A DNA stretch of 29,682 nt. Origin: JBIIUJ01 sp044340025 (GTDB lineage: Bacteria > Pseudomonadota > Alphaproteobacteria > Caulobacterales > Aquidulcibacteraceae). Positions 6,839-14,130 of this stretch are shown piece by piece. The translations under genes were made by a program, and so were the position numbers. Within the stretch, counting starts at the first letter, position 1; every line of letters starts with the position of its first letter. The stretch covers positions 1 to 29,682 of the forward strand of contig JBIIUJ010000015.1 in assembly GCA_044340025.1 (NCBI GenBank), given 5' to 3'. The notes beneath the pieces are model-generated. The model saw only the letters and a program-made list of their open reading frames with translations. It did not search any database and was not told the origin of the DNA.

Positions 6839-8407
6839 ATGGCGGATGCCACGACGGGCGAAAGAGCAGTGGTGATTGGCGCCGGGGTGGGCGGCTTGAG
6901 CGCCGCTGCGCTTCTGGCTGCGCGCGGATTCGCTGTCACGCTTGTGGAGAAAGAAGCCGCGCCCGGCGGCAAGATGCGCCTGATCGAGGCCGGCGGCGCG
7001 CAGATCGATGCAGGCCCCACCGTCTTCACCATGAAGCCGGTGTTCGAAGCGCTGTTCGAGGCCTGCGGCGCGCATTTGTCTGACTATGTGACGCTTCAGC
7101 CGTGTTCGGTCCTCGCGCGCCATGCATGGGCCGACGGCGCGCGGCTGGACCTGTTTGCCGACGGAGGCGCGAGCGAGGCCGCGATCGAGGCCTTCGCTGG
7201 CGGCGAAGAAGCCAAAGGTTTCAGAGCCTTCGCGGCAGAAGCCGCAGCGCTGCATGATGTGCTCAAGACCACAATGCTGGAGGCCCAGCGCCCCAGCTTT
7301 CTCTCCCTGCCCGCCCGGATCGGCTGGGACCGTCCCGACCGGCTGCTGGCGCTGCGCCCGTTCGAGACGCTGTGGCAGGCGCTGGGCCGGCATTTCCGCG
7401 ATCCGCGGCTGCGCCAGCTGTTTGGCCGCTACGCCACCTATTGCGGCTGCTCGCCGTTTCAGGCGCCTGCAACGCTGATGCTGATCGCGCATGTGGAGCT
7501 GGACGGCGTCTGGCTGGTGGAGGGCGGCATGCACGCGCTGGCCCAGGGGCTGGCGCGGCTTGCCGAAGCCAAGGGCGCGCGCCTGCGCTATGGTGCCGCG
7601 GCAGGCGAGATTCTGGTGCGCGGCGGCCGGGCGGCAGGCGTCCGTCTGGCGGATGGGAAGGAGATCGCAGCCGATCTCGTGATCGCCAACTCCGACGCCC
7701 ACGCTCTCGCGAGCGGCCTTCTGGGCGCGGGCGCGCGCGCCGCCGCCCGCCCGACGCCTCAGGCGGCCCGGTCGCTTTCGGCTGTCACCTGGGCGGGTTC
7801 GCTGGAAGCGAAGGGCTTTCCTCTCGCCCGGCACACCGTGTTCTTTTCCGACGCCTACAAGGCGGAGTTCGACGCCATCTTCCGGGCCGGGCGCCTGCCG
7901 CAGACCCCCACGCTCTATGTCTGCGCGCAGGACCGCGATGATTCCGGCGCCGGGCCAGACGGGCCGGAGCGGCTGCTTGTGCTGGCCAACGCCCCCGCGA
8001 TCGGGGCCGACCTTTCCGATCAGGAGATCGATGCATGTCAGGCGCGCGCGCTTTCCCATCTGCGGGCCTGCGGCCTGAGGCTCAGCCTCGATCCGGCCCG
8101 GACGGTGCGCACGGGCCCAGCCCAGTGGGAGGCGCTGTTTCCCGGAACACGGGGGGCGATCTATGGCCGGTCGATCCACGGACCGTTTGCGCCGTTTCAG
8201 CGGATGGGGGCGCGCAGCCGCCTGCCGGGCCTCTATCTCACCGGGGGGAGCGTGCATCCGGGAGCGGGGGTCCCGATGGCGGCGCTTTCGGGCCGGCTCG
8301 CAGCAGAAGCCATCCTGGCGGACCGGCCTTCGACGCCCCGGTTCCGCCCGGCGGCTATCGCTGGTGGTATGTCGACGCGATCAGCGACGACGGGCTCTAC
8401 GGCCTGA
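6839..8407 (+). CDS. crtD: CrtD, methoxyneurosporene/1-hydroxycarotenoid 3,4-desaturase
   Basis: FAD-dependent carotenoid desaturase of the phytoene-desaturase family that introduces the C3-C4 double bond into 1-hydroxy or 1-methoxy carotenoids. The dinucleotide-binding motif VVIGAGVGGLSAAALLAARG is at residues about 10-30, followed by EKEAAPGGKMR. The C-terminal FAD-contact region GLYLTGGSVHPGAGVPMAALSGRLAA is typical. Start: ATG at 6839, with GGGGAGG about 12 nt upstream, a long spacing. The usual protein would end soon after the AAEAILADR segment; here the frame runs about 25 residues further and overlaps the conserved beginning of CrtC in another frame. CrtI-type desaturases were considered, but the position beside crtC and crtE favours CrtD. 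Confidence 0.92.
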   Translation: MADATTGERAVVIGAGVGGLSAAALLAARGFAVTLVEKEAAPGGKMRLIEAGGAQIDAGPTVFTMKPVFEALFEACGAHLSDYVTLQPCSVLARHAWADGARLDLFADGGASEAAIEAFAGGEEAKGFRAFAAEAAALHDVLKTTMLEAQRPSFLSLPARIGWDRPDRLLALRPFETLWQALGRHFRDPRLRQLFGRYATYCGCSPFQAPATLMLIAHVELDGVWLVEGGMHALAQGLARLAEAKGARLRYGAAAGEILVRGGRAAGVRLADGKEIAADLVIANSDAHALASGLLGAGARAAARPTPQAARSLSAVTWAGSLEAKGFPLARHTVFFSDAYKAEFDAIFRAGRLPQTPTLYVCAQDRDDSGAGPDGPERLLVLANAPAIGADLSDQEIDACQARALSHLRACGLRLSLDPARTVRTGPAQWEALFPGTRGAIYGRSIHGPFAPFQRMGARSRLPGLYLTGGSVHPGAGVPMAALSGRLAAEAILADRPSTPRFRPAAIAGGMSTRSATTGSTA

Positions 8408-9237
8408 CGCTGATCGCCTTCGTCGGCTCGGTGTTCTCGCCTTACTATTTCTGGGCGGGGCGCAGCCGGCCGGAGGATCACGTCTGCATCAATGTCGCGC
8501 TGTATGGGCCGGGCGTGGGGCGCTGGGCGATGACCGAGCGCGGCGCCGGCAGCCTGAAGCGGGGCCCGGATGTCTTTCAGGTCGGCGCCTCGGGGCTCGC
8601 CTGGGACGGGCAGACCCTTGCCGTCGAGATCGAGGAGACCTGCGCGCCTTTGCCCTTCCCGCTGCGTGGGCGCATCCGCCTTACACCGGAAAGCTGGCCG
8701 CAAACCGCCATCGCGCTCGACCCGGCAGGCCGCCACCATTGGCGCCCGATCGCGCCCTACGCGCGGGTGGATCTGAGCTTTTCCGCGCCTTCCATCGCCT
8801 GGTCTGGCCCCGCCTATTGGGACGCAAACTGGGCCGACGAGCCGATCGAGGCGGGTTTCGCCTCCTGGACCTGGTCGCGCGTGCACGAAGGGGCCGACAC
8901 GATCGTGCTCTACGACACCGAGCTGGCCGATAGGCGCGAGGAGGGCTTTGCGCTCCGGTTTGCAGGAGACGGCGCGCTGGAGGCTCTGGCCCCGCCGCCA
9001 AAGGCGCGTCTGCCCCGTGGCTTCTGGGGCGTGGCCCGCGAGACCCGGGCGGATGCGGGCTCTGCGCCCGCCATCACCGCAGTCTGGGAGGATGCGCCCT
9101 TCTATACCCGCTCCGCGCTCGCCACCCGGCTCTATGGCCGCGACGGGATCGGGGTGCATGAAAGCCTCGACTGCGCGCGGCTAAAGCACCCGATCGTGCG
9201 CGCCATGCTGCCCGTGCGGATGCCGCGGCGGCGGTGA
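8035..9237 (+). CDS. crtC: CrtC, acyclic carotenoid 1,2-hydratase (start uncertain)
   Basis: Carotenoid hydratase (hydroxyneurosporene synthase) adding water to the C1-C2 double bond of neurosporene or lycopene-type ends. Conserved parts seen: PGGYRWWYVDAISDDG, LIAFVGSVFSPYY, DHVCINVALYGP, and GPAYWDANWADEPIE. Family-like sequence begins at about 8317, inside the end of crtD in a different frame, but I find no ATG, GTG or TTG there. The in-frame starts are ATG 8035 (AGGAG 8 nt upstream), GTG 8125 (no Shine-Dalgarno) and GTG 8431, which drops the PGGYRWWYVDA block. The coordinates use ATG 8035, giving 400 residues with an unconserved N-terminus of about 94 residues and a 373-nt overlap with crtD. 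Product confident; start not. Confidence 0.85.
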   Translation: MSGARAFPSAGLRPEAQPRSGPDGAHGPSPVGGAVSRNTGGDLWPVDPRTVCAVSADGGAQPPAGPLSHRGERASGSGGPDGGAFGPARSRSHPGGPAFDAPVPPGGYRWWYVDAISDDGLYGLTLIAFVGSVFSPYYFWAGRSRPEDHVCINVALYGPGVGRWAMTERGAGSLKRGPDVFQVGASGLAWDGQTLAVEIEETCAPLPFPLRGRIRLTPESWPQTAIALDPAGRHHWRPIAPYARVDLSFSAPSIAWSGPAYWDANWADEPIEAGFASWTWSRVHEGADTIVLYDTELADRREEGFALRFAGDGALEALAPPPKARLPRGFWGVARETRADAGSAPAITAVWEDAPFYTRSALATRLYGRDGIGVHESLDCARLKHPIVRAMLPVRMPRRR

Positions 9238-9247
9238 GCGCGTGCTT

Positions 9248-9340
9248 GTCATCCCAGCCGAGCAAAGCGAGAGCCGGGACCTCCCGGGGCTGCAAGCGTG
9301 ACAAGATCCCGGATCGGGGCTCCGCCCCGTCCGGGATGAC
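9248..9340 (+). repeat. Palindromic intergenic repeat, copy 1
   Basis: A 93-bp element starting GTCATCCCAGCCGAGC and ending CCGTCCGGGATGAC, so the outer ends form an inverted repeat. An internal GAGAGCCGGGACCTC pairs partly with GATCCCGGATC, giving a long folded RNA or DNA. It follows the crtC stop by 10 nt and could act as a transcriptional boundary. It is nearly identical to the copy at 9350. Confidence 0.85.
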
Positions 9341-9349
9341 GAACTCCCC

Positions 9350-9442
9350 GTCATCCCGGCCGAGCAAAGCGAGAGCCGGGACCTCACGAGGCTGCAGGCG
9401 TGACAAGATCCCGGATCAGCCCTGCGGGCCGTCCGGGATGAC
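9350..9442 (+). repeat. Palindromic intergenic repeat, copy 2 (tandem)
   Basis: A 93-bp direct repeat of the element at 9248, separated from it by 9 nt. It starts GTCATCCCGGCCGAGC and ends CCGTCCGGGATGAC. Differences from copy 1 are concentrated in the centre (ACCTCACGAGG versus ACCTCCCGGGG) and in the inner arm (CAGCCCTGCGGG versus CGGGGCTCCGCC), where both copies keep self-complementarity, as expected of a folded element. A third, diverged copy is inside bchY. Confidence 0.85.
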
Positions 9443-9509
9443 GAGCTCCCCCTCGCCGCCGCCGTCGCCTGCGATATAGTCCCGCGAAACGACACAGGGG
9501 AGCGACGCT

Positions 9510-10806
9510 GTGGATTTTGCCATTCCTGCCGACATTTCGGCCTATCTCGCAGAGCTGGACGCCTTCATCGAGGCAGAGATCAAGCCGCTCCAGGCCGCCG
9601 ACGATAATGAGCGCTTCTTCGACCACCGCCGCGAATGGGCGCGCACCGATTTCGAGAATGGCGGCCTCCCGCGCAAGGAGTGGGAGGATCTGCTGCGCGA
9701 AGCGCGACGGCGCGCCGATGCGGCCGGGCACTTCCGCTTTGCCTTGCCCAAGGAGTTCGGCGGCAAGGACGGCTCCAACCTCGCCATGGCGATCATCCGC
9801 GAGCATCTGGCGAAAAAGGGCCTGGGCCTGCACAACGATCTGCAGAACGAACACTCGATCGTGGGCAATCTGCCGGGCGCGCTGATGCTGCGCGATTTCG
9901 GGACGGAAAAGCAGAAAGCCGAGCTGCTGCCCAAGGCGCTGCGCGGGGAGTTCATCGCCACCTTTGGCCTGACTGAGCCCAACCACGGCTCCGACGCCAC
10001 CCATATGGAGACCCGCGCGGCGCGCGAGACCCGTGACGGCGTCGACGGCTGGCGCATCAATGGGGAGAAGATGTGGACCACCGGCATGCATGTGGCCACC
10101 CACTGCATGCTGTTTGCCCGCACCAGCGGTCAGGACGGGGATGCCCGCGGCATCACCTGCTTCTTCGTGCCCGCCGACGATCCCGGCGTGAAGATCGAGG
10201 AATACCTCTGGACCTTCAACATGCCGACCGATCACCCGCGGGTGAGCTTCACAAACATCTGGGTTCCCGATGAGGCGATCTTTGGTCCGCCCGAGGGCGG
10301 ATTGATGCTGGCCCAGCACTTCGTGCACGAAAACCGCATCCGCCAGGCCGCCTCCTCGCTCGGCGCGGCGGTGTTCTGCATCGAGGAGAGCGTGAAATAC
10401 GCCCGCATGCGCAAACCGTTTGGCGAGGCGCTGGCGAAGAACCAGGCGATCCAGTGGCCGCTGGTGGAACTGGCCACCCAGGCCGAGATGCTGCGCCTGC
10501 TGATCCAGAAAACCGCCTGGGAAATGGACCAGATGACCAAGCCGGAGGTGGAAAAGCGCCTCTCCGACAAGGTCTCAATGTGCAATTACTGGGCGAACCG
10601 GCTGTGCTGCGAGGCCGCCGACCGCGCGATGCAGGTGCATGGCGGCATCGGCTATTCGCGCCACAAGCCGTTTGAGCTATCGCATCACGGAGGGCTCGGA
10701 GGAGATCCAGATGCGCAAGGTGGCGGGCTGGCTGTTTGGCTATATGGGGCCGCGCAAGAAGCAGTTCGCCGACCTGGACGCAGGAGAAATGCGCGCGGCG
10801 CAATAA
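9510..10806 (+). pseudogene. Acyl-CoA dehydrogenase family protein, frameshifted near the 3' end
   Basis: Flavoprotein that would oxidise an acyl-CoA to the enoyl-CoA. The GTG at 9510 follows an AGGGGAG Shine-Dalgarno. Residues 1-389 read as a full family member: LTEPNHGSDATHMET and WTTGMHVATH in the FAD/substrate region, RKPFGEALAKNQAIQWPL, and MQVHGGIGYSRHKPFE. After that glutamate (codon 10674) the family sequence continues only in the next frame (YRITEGSEEIQMRKVAGW from 10678 to the TAA at 10804-10806). About eight residues (HIYRHHRR-like) are missing, so roughly 23 bases appear deleted. The original frame instead runs to 10883 with an unrelated tail. The ITEG-type segment contacts FAD, so the product is probably inactive, unless this is an assembly error. 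Confidence 0.8.
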
Positions 10807-10916
10807 CCTTCTTTCCCCCGCTTCCGGCGCCGACGGGGGGACGGAGCGCGCGCGCCCTTCCCCGCCTGCCCTTGCGCGGCTAGAACGACGCCAGTCCTCT
10901 GGGGGGAGATCAAGAC

Positions 10917-11411
10917 ATGGCGCCGCGTATCGGGCTCTATCCAGGCACGTTCGACCCCATCACCAACGGCCATCTCGATATCATCGGCCGGGCGGTGAAG
11001 CTCGTGGACAAGCTGGTGATCGGGGTGGCGATCAACCGCGACAAGGGCCCGCTGTTCAGCCTGGAAGAGCGTGTGGCGATGGTGGAAAGCGAAAGCGCCA
11101 TCTTCTCCGCCCTCGCAGAAATCGAGGTGGTGCCGTTCGAAAACCTGCTGATGCACTTTGCTGAAGAGGTCGGCGCAAACGTGATCGTGCGCGGCCTGCG
11201 CGCGGTCTCGGACTTCGAATACGAGTTCCAGATGGTCGGGATGAACCAGAAGCTCAACCCCGATATCGAGACCGTTTTCCTCATGGCCGATCCGCACCAT
11301 CAGGCCGTCGCCAGCCGGCTGGTGAAGGAGATCGCCCGCCTCAACGGCGACATTTCGAGCTTTGTCACCGCCGACGTCGAGCGCGCGCTCAAGGCCAAGC
11401 TGCGGCGCTGA
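10917..11411 (+). CDS. coaD: CoaD, phosphopantetheine adenylyltransferase
   Basis: Penultimate enzyme of coenzyme A synthesis, transferring AMP from ATP to 4'-phosphopantetheine to give dephospho-CoA. At 164 residues it is full length. The nucleotidyltransferase motif GTFDPITNGHLDI is at residues 10-22 (the [T/H]xGH signature), IVRGLRAVSDFEYE is the conserved middle loop, and the ISSFVT-type motif (DISSFVT) closes the active site. GGGGGGAG lies about 8 nt before the ATG. It is convergent with the MFS gene, and a GC-rich hairpin separates them. Confidence 0.96.
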   Translation: MAPRIGLYPGTFDPITNGHLDIIGRAVKLVDKLVIGVAINRDKGPLFSLEERVAMVESESAIFSALAEIEVVPFENLLMHFAEEVGANVIVRGLRAVSDFEYEFQMVGMNQKLNPDIETVFLMADPHHQAVASRLVKEIARLNGDISSFVTADVERALKAKLRR

Positions 11412-11416
11412 GGCCC

Positions 11417-11438
11417 GCCCGGCCATGCAGGGCCGGGC
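11417..11438. terminator. GC-rich hairpin between convergent coaD and MFS genes
   Basis: GCCCGGCC, loop ATGCAG, GGCCGGGC: a perfect 8-bp stem with a 6-nt loop, 6 nt after the coaD stop and 18 nt from the end of the MFS gene. There is no T run on either side, so it would be a bidirectional hairpin without the classical intrinsic-terminator tail. Confidence 0.5.
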
Positions 11439-11455
11439 AGGCTCAGTCTGGGGCG

Positions 11456-12784
11456 TCAGCCCGCGCGCGCGGTTTCTTCCAGCTCTTCGCGAATGGTGAC
11501 GCGCGCGAGGAAGAACAGGATCACGGCAAGGATCCCCACAGCAGATGTGATCAGGATCGCCCAGCGCAGGCCTTCGGCCGGCCCCATGCTCGCCGCCATC
11601 GCATCCGAGATCGCGCCGAGGATCAAAGGCCCGAAGCCGAGGCCGATCATGTTCACGACAAACAGCATGATCGCCACCGCCGTTGCGCGCAGCTTTGGCC
11701 CCGCCAGCCCCTGCACGGCGGCATAGACCGGGCCATACCACAGCGAATTGAGCAGCGTGGGGATCGCCAGCAGCAGCAGGCAGACCAGCGCGCTCTCGAC
11801 AAACATCGCCGCCACGAAGAAGGGCGCGCCCGCCAGCATCGCAAACGCCGGCACGCTCATATAGGCGCGGGTGTCCTTCCTGGCCGCCCGGTCGGCGATC
11901 TGGCCGCCGATATAGGTGCCGATGACCCCGGAAATCCCGATCATCAGGCCGAGCGAAATCCCGATCTGGCCGATCGGCATCTCGTGCACCCGGGCGAAAT
12001 AGGAGCCGAGGAAGGCCGCCTGGCCATAGCCCAGGAACGAGATCATGGCGGCGGCCAGCACGGCGTACCAATAGGCCTTCTTGGCGGAGAGCATCTTCAG
12101 CGCCTCGCCAAACGAGATGGTCGGCGCATCTGCGGCGGGCTTGGGGATCAGGCCCAGCCGGCGCGGTTCCTTGAGCGTGGTCCAGGTGATGAGCGCGAGC
12201 AGCACGCCTGGAATCCCCACCGCCAGAAACGCCGCGCGCCAGCCGAAATGCTCGGCGATGATCCCGCCCAGCGCCATGCCGCCAAGCGAGCCAAGCGGCA
12301 CGCCCATGGAATAGAGCGCAAGGGCGGAGGCGCGCTTTTCCGGAGCGACATGGTCCACGATCAGCGAGTGGGCGGGCGGGGTGCAGCCTGCCTCGCCAAT
12401 GCCCACGCCGATGCGGGCAAGCAGAAGCTGCCAGAAATTGCCCGCGATCCCGCACAGCGCTGTAAAGCCCGACCAGACCGCCAGCGCGATCGAGATCACG
12501 CTCACCCGATTGGAGGTGAACTTGTCGGCATAGCGCGCGATCGGAATGCCCAGAACCGTATAGACCAGCGCAAACGCAAGGCCGGTCATGAGACCGAGCT
12601 GGGTGTCGGAGAGGTTGAGATCCTGCTTGATCGGCTCAGCCAGGATGTTGACGATCTGGCGGTCCAGGAAGTTCAGCGTGTAGACGAGCAACAGCATCCA
12701 CAGCGCATAATTCACGTAAGAGGGCGACAGCGCCTGCGCCGGAGCGGCCTGCACGCCCGCGTCCGCTTCTGATTGCACCGCCAT
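11456..12784 (-). CDS. MFS transporter, Spinster-like family
   Basis: Integral inner-membrane major-facilitator protein of 442 residues with about 12 hydrophobic segments. A hydrophilic N-terminus of about 25 residues is followed by YALWMLLLVYTLNFLDRQIV. The family block AEPIKQDLNLSDTQLGLMTG and the GIGEAGCTPPAHSLIVDH region resemble the Spinster-type MFS proteins common in alphaproteobacteria. AGGGAG lies 7 nt before the ATG. The transported compound cannot be told from the sequence, and neighbours do not suggest one. The 137-nt gap upstream (12785-12921) shows no gene. Confidence 0.85.
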   Translation of the reverse strand: MAVQSEADAGVQAAPAQALSPSYVNYALWMLLLVYTLNFLDRQIVNILAEPIKQDLNLSDTQLGLMTGLAFALVYTVLGIPIARYADKFTSNRVSVISIALAVWSGFTALCGIAGNFWQLLLARIGVGIGEAGCTPPAHSLIVDHVAPEKRASALALYSMGVPLGSLGGMALGGIIAEHFGWRAAFLAVGIPGVLLALITWTTLKEPRRLGLIPKPAADAPTISFGEALKMLSAKKAYWYAVLAAAMISFLGYGQAAFLGSYFARVHEMPIGQIGISLGLMIGISGVIGTYIGGQIADRAARKDTRAYMSVPAFAMLAGAPFFVAAMFVESALVCLLLLAIPTLLNSLWYGPVYAAVQGLAGPKLRATAVAIMLFVVNMIGLGFGPLILGAISDAMAASMGPAEGLRWAILITSAVGILAVILFFLARVTIREELEETARAG

Positions 12785-12921
12785 CGCTCATCTCCCTGTG
12801 CTGCGCCGGATCTCGCGCCCGGTGGCTGGGGTCACCCTAGCGGCTTCTGCGCCGAGGAAAAGCGCGTCTGCGCGGTGTTGGCGCCGTCGTGACGCCTTTG
12901 TGTCGGCCGGTCGCGCCGGCG

Positions 12922-13263
12922 TCAGGCCGCCTTCAGCCGCCCCGTCGCCCAGGCCCGGAAGGCGCCGAGCATCGCTTCCAGACCATGCGCGCCGCATTCG
13001 GCGTGAAACTCGTCATCTTCCAGCCAGGCTTCCACCCCTCTGGGTGCGGGCAGCTTCTGTTCGGGCGCGCTTTCGCCCACCGAAAGCGCCGTGCCGCGCA
13101 GATCGAACACGAAGCTCCAGCCAGGCGCGTCGGTGGTGTCGAGCGAAGCGCCGAACTCGCCCTCCCAGGCGCCGTCACAGCATGAGGCGTAAAACAGCTG
13201 CAGCCACTCCAGATTGGAGCACGCCGGGTCAAACAGGTCTGTCAGGCGGGGTTTGGCCGTCAT
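12922..13263 (-). CDS. Immunity protein 53-like small protein
   Basis: A 113-residue cytosolic protein with no signal peptide or membrane segment. It contains LEWLQLFYASCCDGAWEGEFG and TTDAPGWSFVFDLRGT, which resemble the W-x-CDG-W-E-x-x-G and D-x-PGW pattern of the Imm53 family, found next to polymorphic toxins and also as orphans. I chose the ATG at 13263 because it overlaps the dapF stop as ATGA, so it is translationally coupled to dapF. No toxin gene is adjacent, so an immunity role is only suggested by family; another role is possible. Confidence 0.6.
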   Translation of the reverse strand: MTAKPRLTDLFDPACSNLEWLQLFYASCCDGAWEGEFGASLDTTDAPGWSFVFDLRGTALSVGESAPEQKLPAPRGVEAWLEDDEFHAECGAHGLEAMLGAFRAWATGRLKAA

Positions 13264-14084
13264 AGCGCGCCCTCTCCATCCAGCGAGACCGGCCCGGTCA
13301 TGAAGACATGGCCATCGCTCTCGCGCCATTCGATTTCAAGCTCGCCGCCATCCAAAGCGAGCGTCGCTTTGCGGTCGGCCAGACGACGCCGCACCGCCGC
13401 CACAAGCGCCGCGCAGGCCCCGGTCCCACAGGCCTTGGTCAGGCCCGCGCCGCGCTCCCACACCCGCAGCCGGATCCGGTCGCGCGCCACGATCTGGGCG
13501 AAGCCGACATTCACCCGCTCCGGGAACAGGGGGTGATGCTCGATCATCGGGCCCACCTCGCGCACCGGCGCCGCTTCGGCGTCTGCGACAAAGAACACGA
13601 CATGGGGATTGCCCACCGAGACCGCGCCTGGCGAATGCAGCACGGGCGCATCGATCGGGCCGACCTGCAGCTCGATCCGGACGGTGTCCATCCGCTCGGC
13701 CAGCGGGATTTCGGCCCAGTCCAGCTTGGGGGCGCCCATGTCCACCGTGACGCGCATCGGCCCTGCAGCGCGCGCCGTCAGAAGACGCTCGGCCGTCTGG
13801 ATGACGGCGGCGTCCCTGCCGCTCTCGCGCATCGCCAACCAGCCGACGCATCGCGCCCCGTTGCCGCAGGCGCTCACCTCTTGCCCATCCGCGTTCCAGA
13901 TGCGCATGAACACGTCGGCGCGTGGATCGGTCGGCGGCTCGAGGACGAAGACCTGATCAGCGCCCGCGCCGCGTGCGGGATCGGATACCGCACGGATCAG
14001 CTCCGGGCTGGCGGCAAACGGGTGCTGGCGCGCGTCGAACACCACAAAGGCGTTGCCTGCGCCGCTCATGGTCAGAAAGCGCAT
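13260..14084 (-). CDS. dapF: DapF, diaminopimelate epimerase
   Basis: Interconverts LL- and meso-diaminopimelate, feeding both peptidoglycan (meso-DAP) and lysine made by LysA, whose gene is also in this window. The two catalytic cysteines are visible: Cys73 in SACGNGARC and Cys219 in KACGTGACA, the thiol pair of the PLP-independent epimerases. SGAGNAFVVFD at residues 7-17 is the family N-terminus. With ATG 14084 it has 274 residues, the usual size; the open frame extends further upstream but that part is not conserved. No Shine-Dalgarno is visible, and a TATAGC box 6 nt upstream suggests a leaderless transcript. The stop overlaps the next gene. Confidence 0.95.
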   Translation of the reverse strand: MRFLTMSGAGNAFVVFDARQHPFAASPELIRAVSDPARGAGADQVFVLEPPTDPRADVFMRIWNADGQEVSACGNGARCVGWLAMRESGRDAAVIQTAERLLTARAAGPMRVTVDMGAPKLDWAEIPLAERMDTVRIELQVGPIDAPVLHSPGAVSVGNPHVVFFVADAEAAPVREVGPMIEHHPLFPERVNVGFAQIVARDRIRLRVWERGAGLTKACGTGACAALVAAVRRRLADRKATLALDGGELEIEWRESDGHVFMTGPVSLDGEGAL

Positions 14085-14090
14085 GCACGC

Positions 14091-14111
14091 GCTATAGCGA
14101 AGCGCGCTTCG
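14091..14111 (-). promoter_or_regulatory. Possible leaderless promoter of dapF with 14-bp palindrome
   Basis: On the minus strand TATAGC (14096-14091) ends 6 nt before the dapF ATG, so transcription would start at or next to the A of the start codon. A perfect 14-bp palindrome, CGAAGCGCGCTTCG (14098-14111), occupies the spacer between this box and any -35, where no strong -35 is seen. Leaderless mRNAs are common in Caulobacter relatives; here it is inference. Confidence 0.35.
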
Positions 14112-14130
14112 AGGCGAAACCGGCCAGGGC

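Noticed and set aside
9248..9442. CRISPR-like array
   Set aside because: There are only two units of 93 bp, separated by 9 nt, with internal palindromes and no unique spacers or cas genes.
10740..12455. A 571-codon minus-strand frame over coaD and the MFS gene
   Set aside because: It is an out-of-frame shadow of the MFS gene continued antisense through coaD; composition is Arg/Ala-rich without domains.
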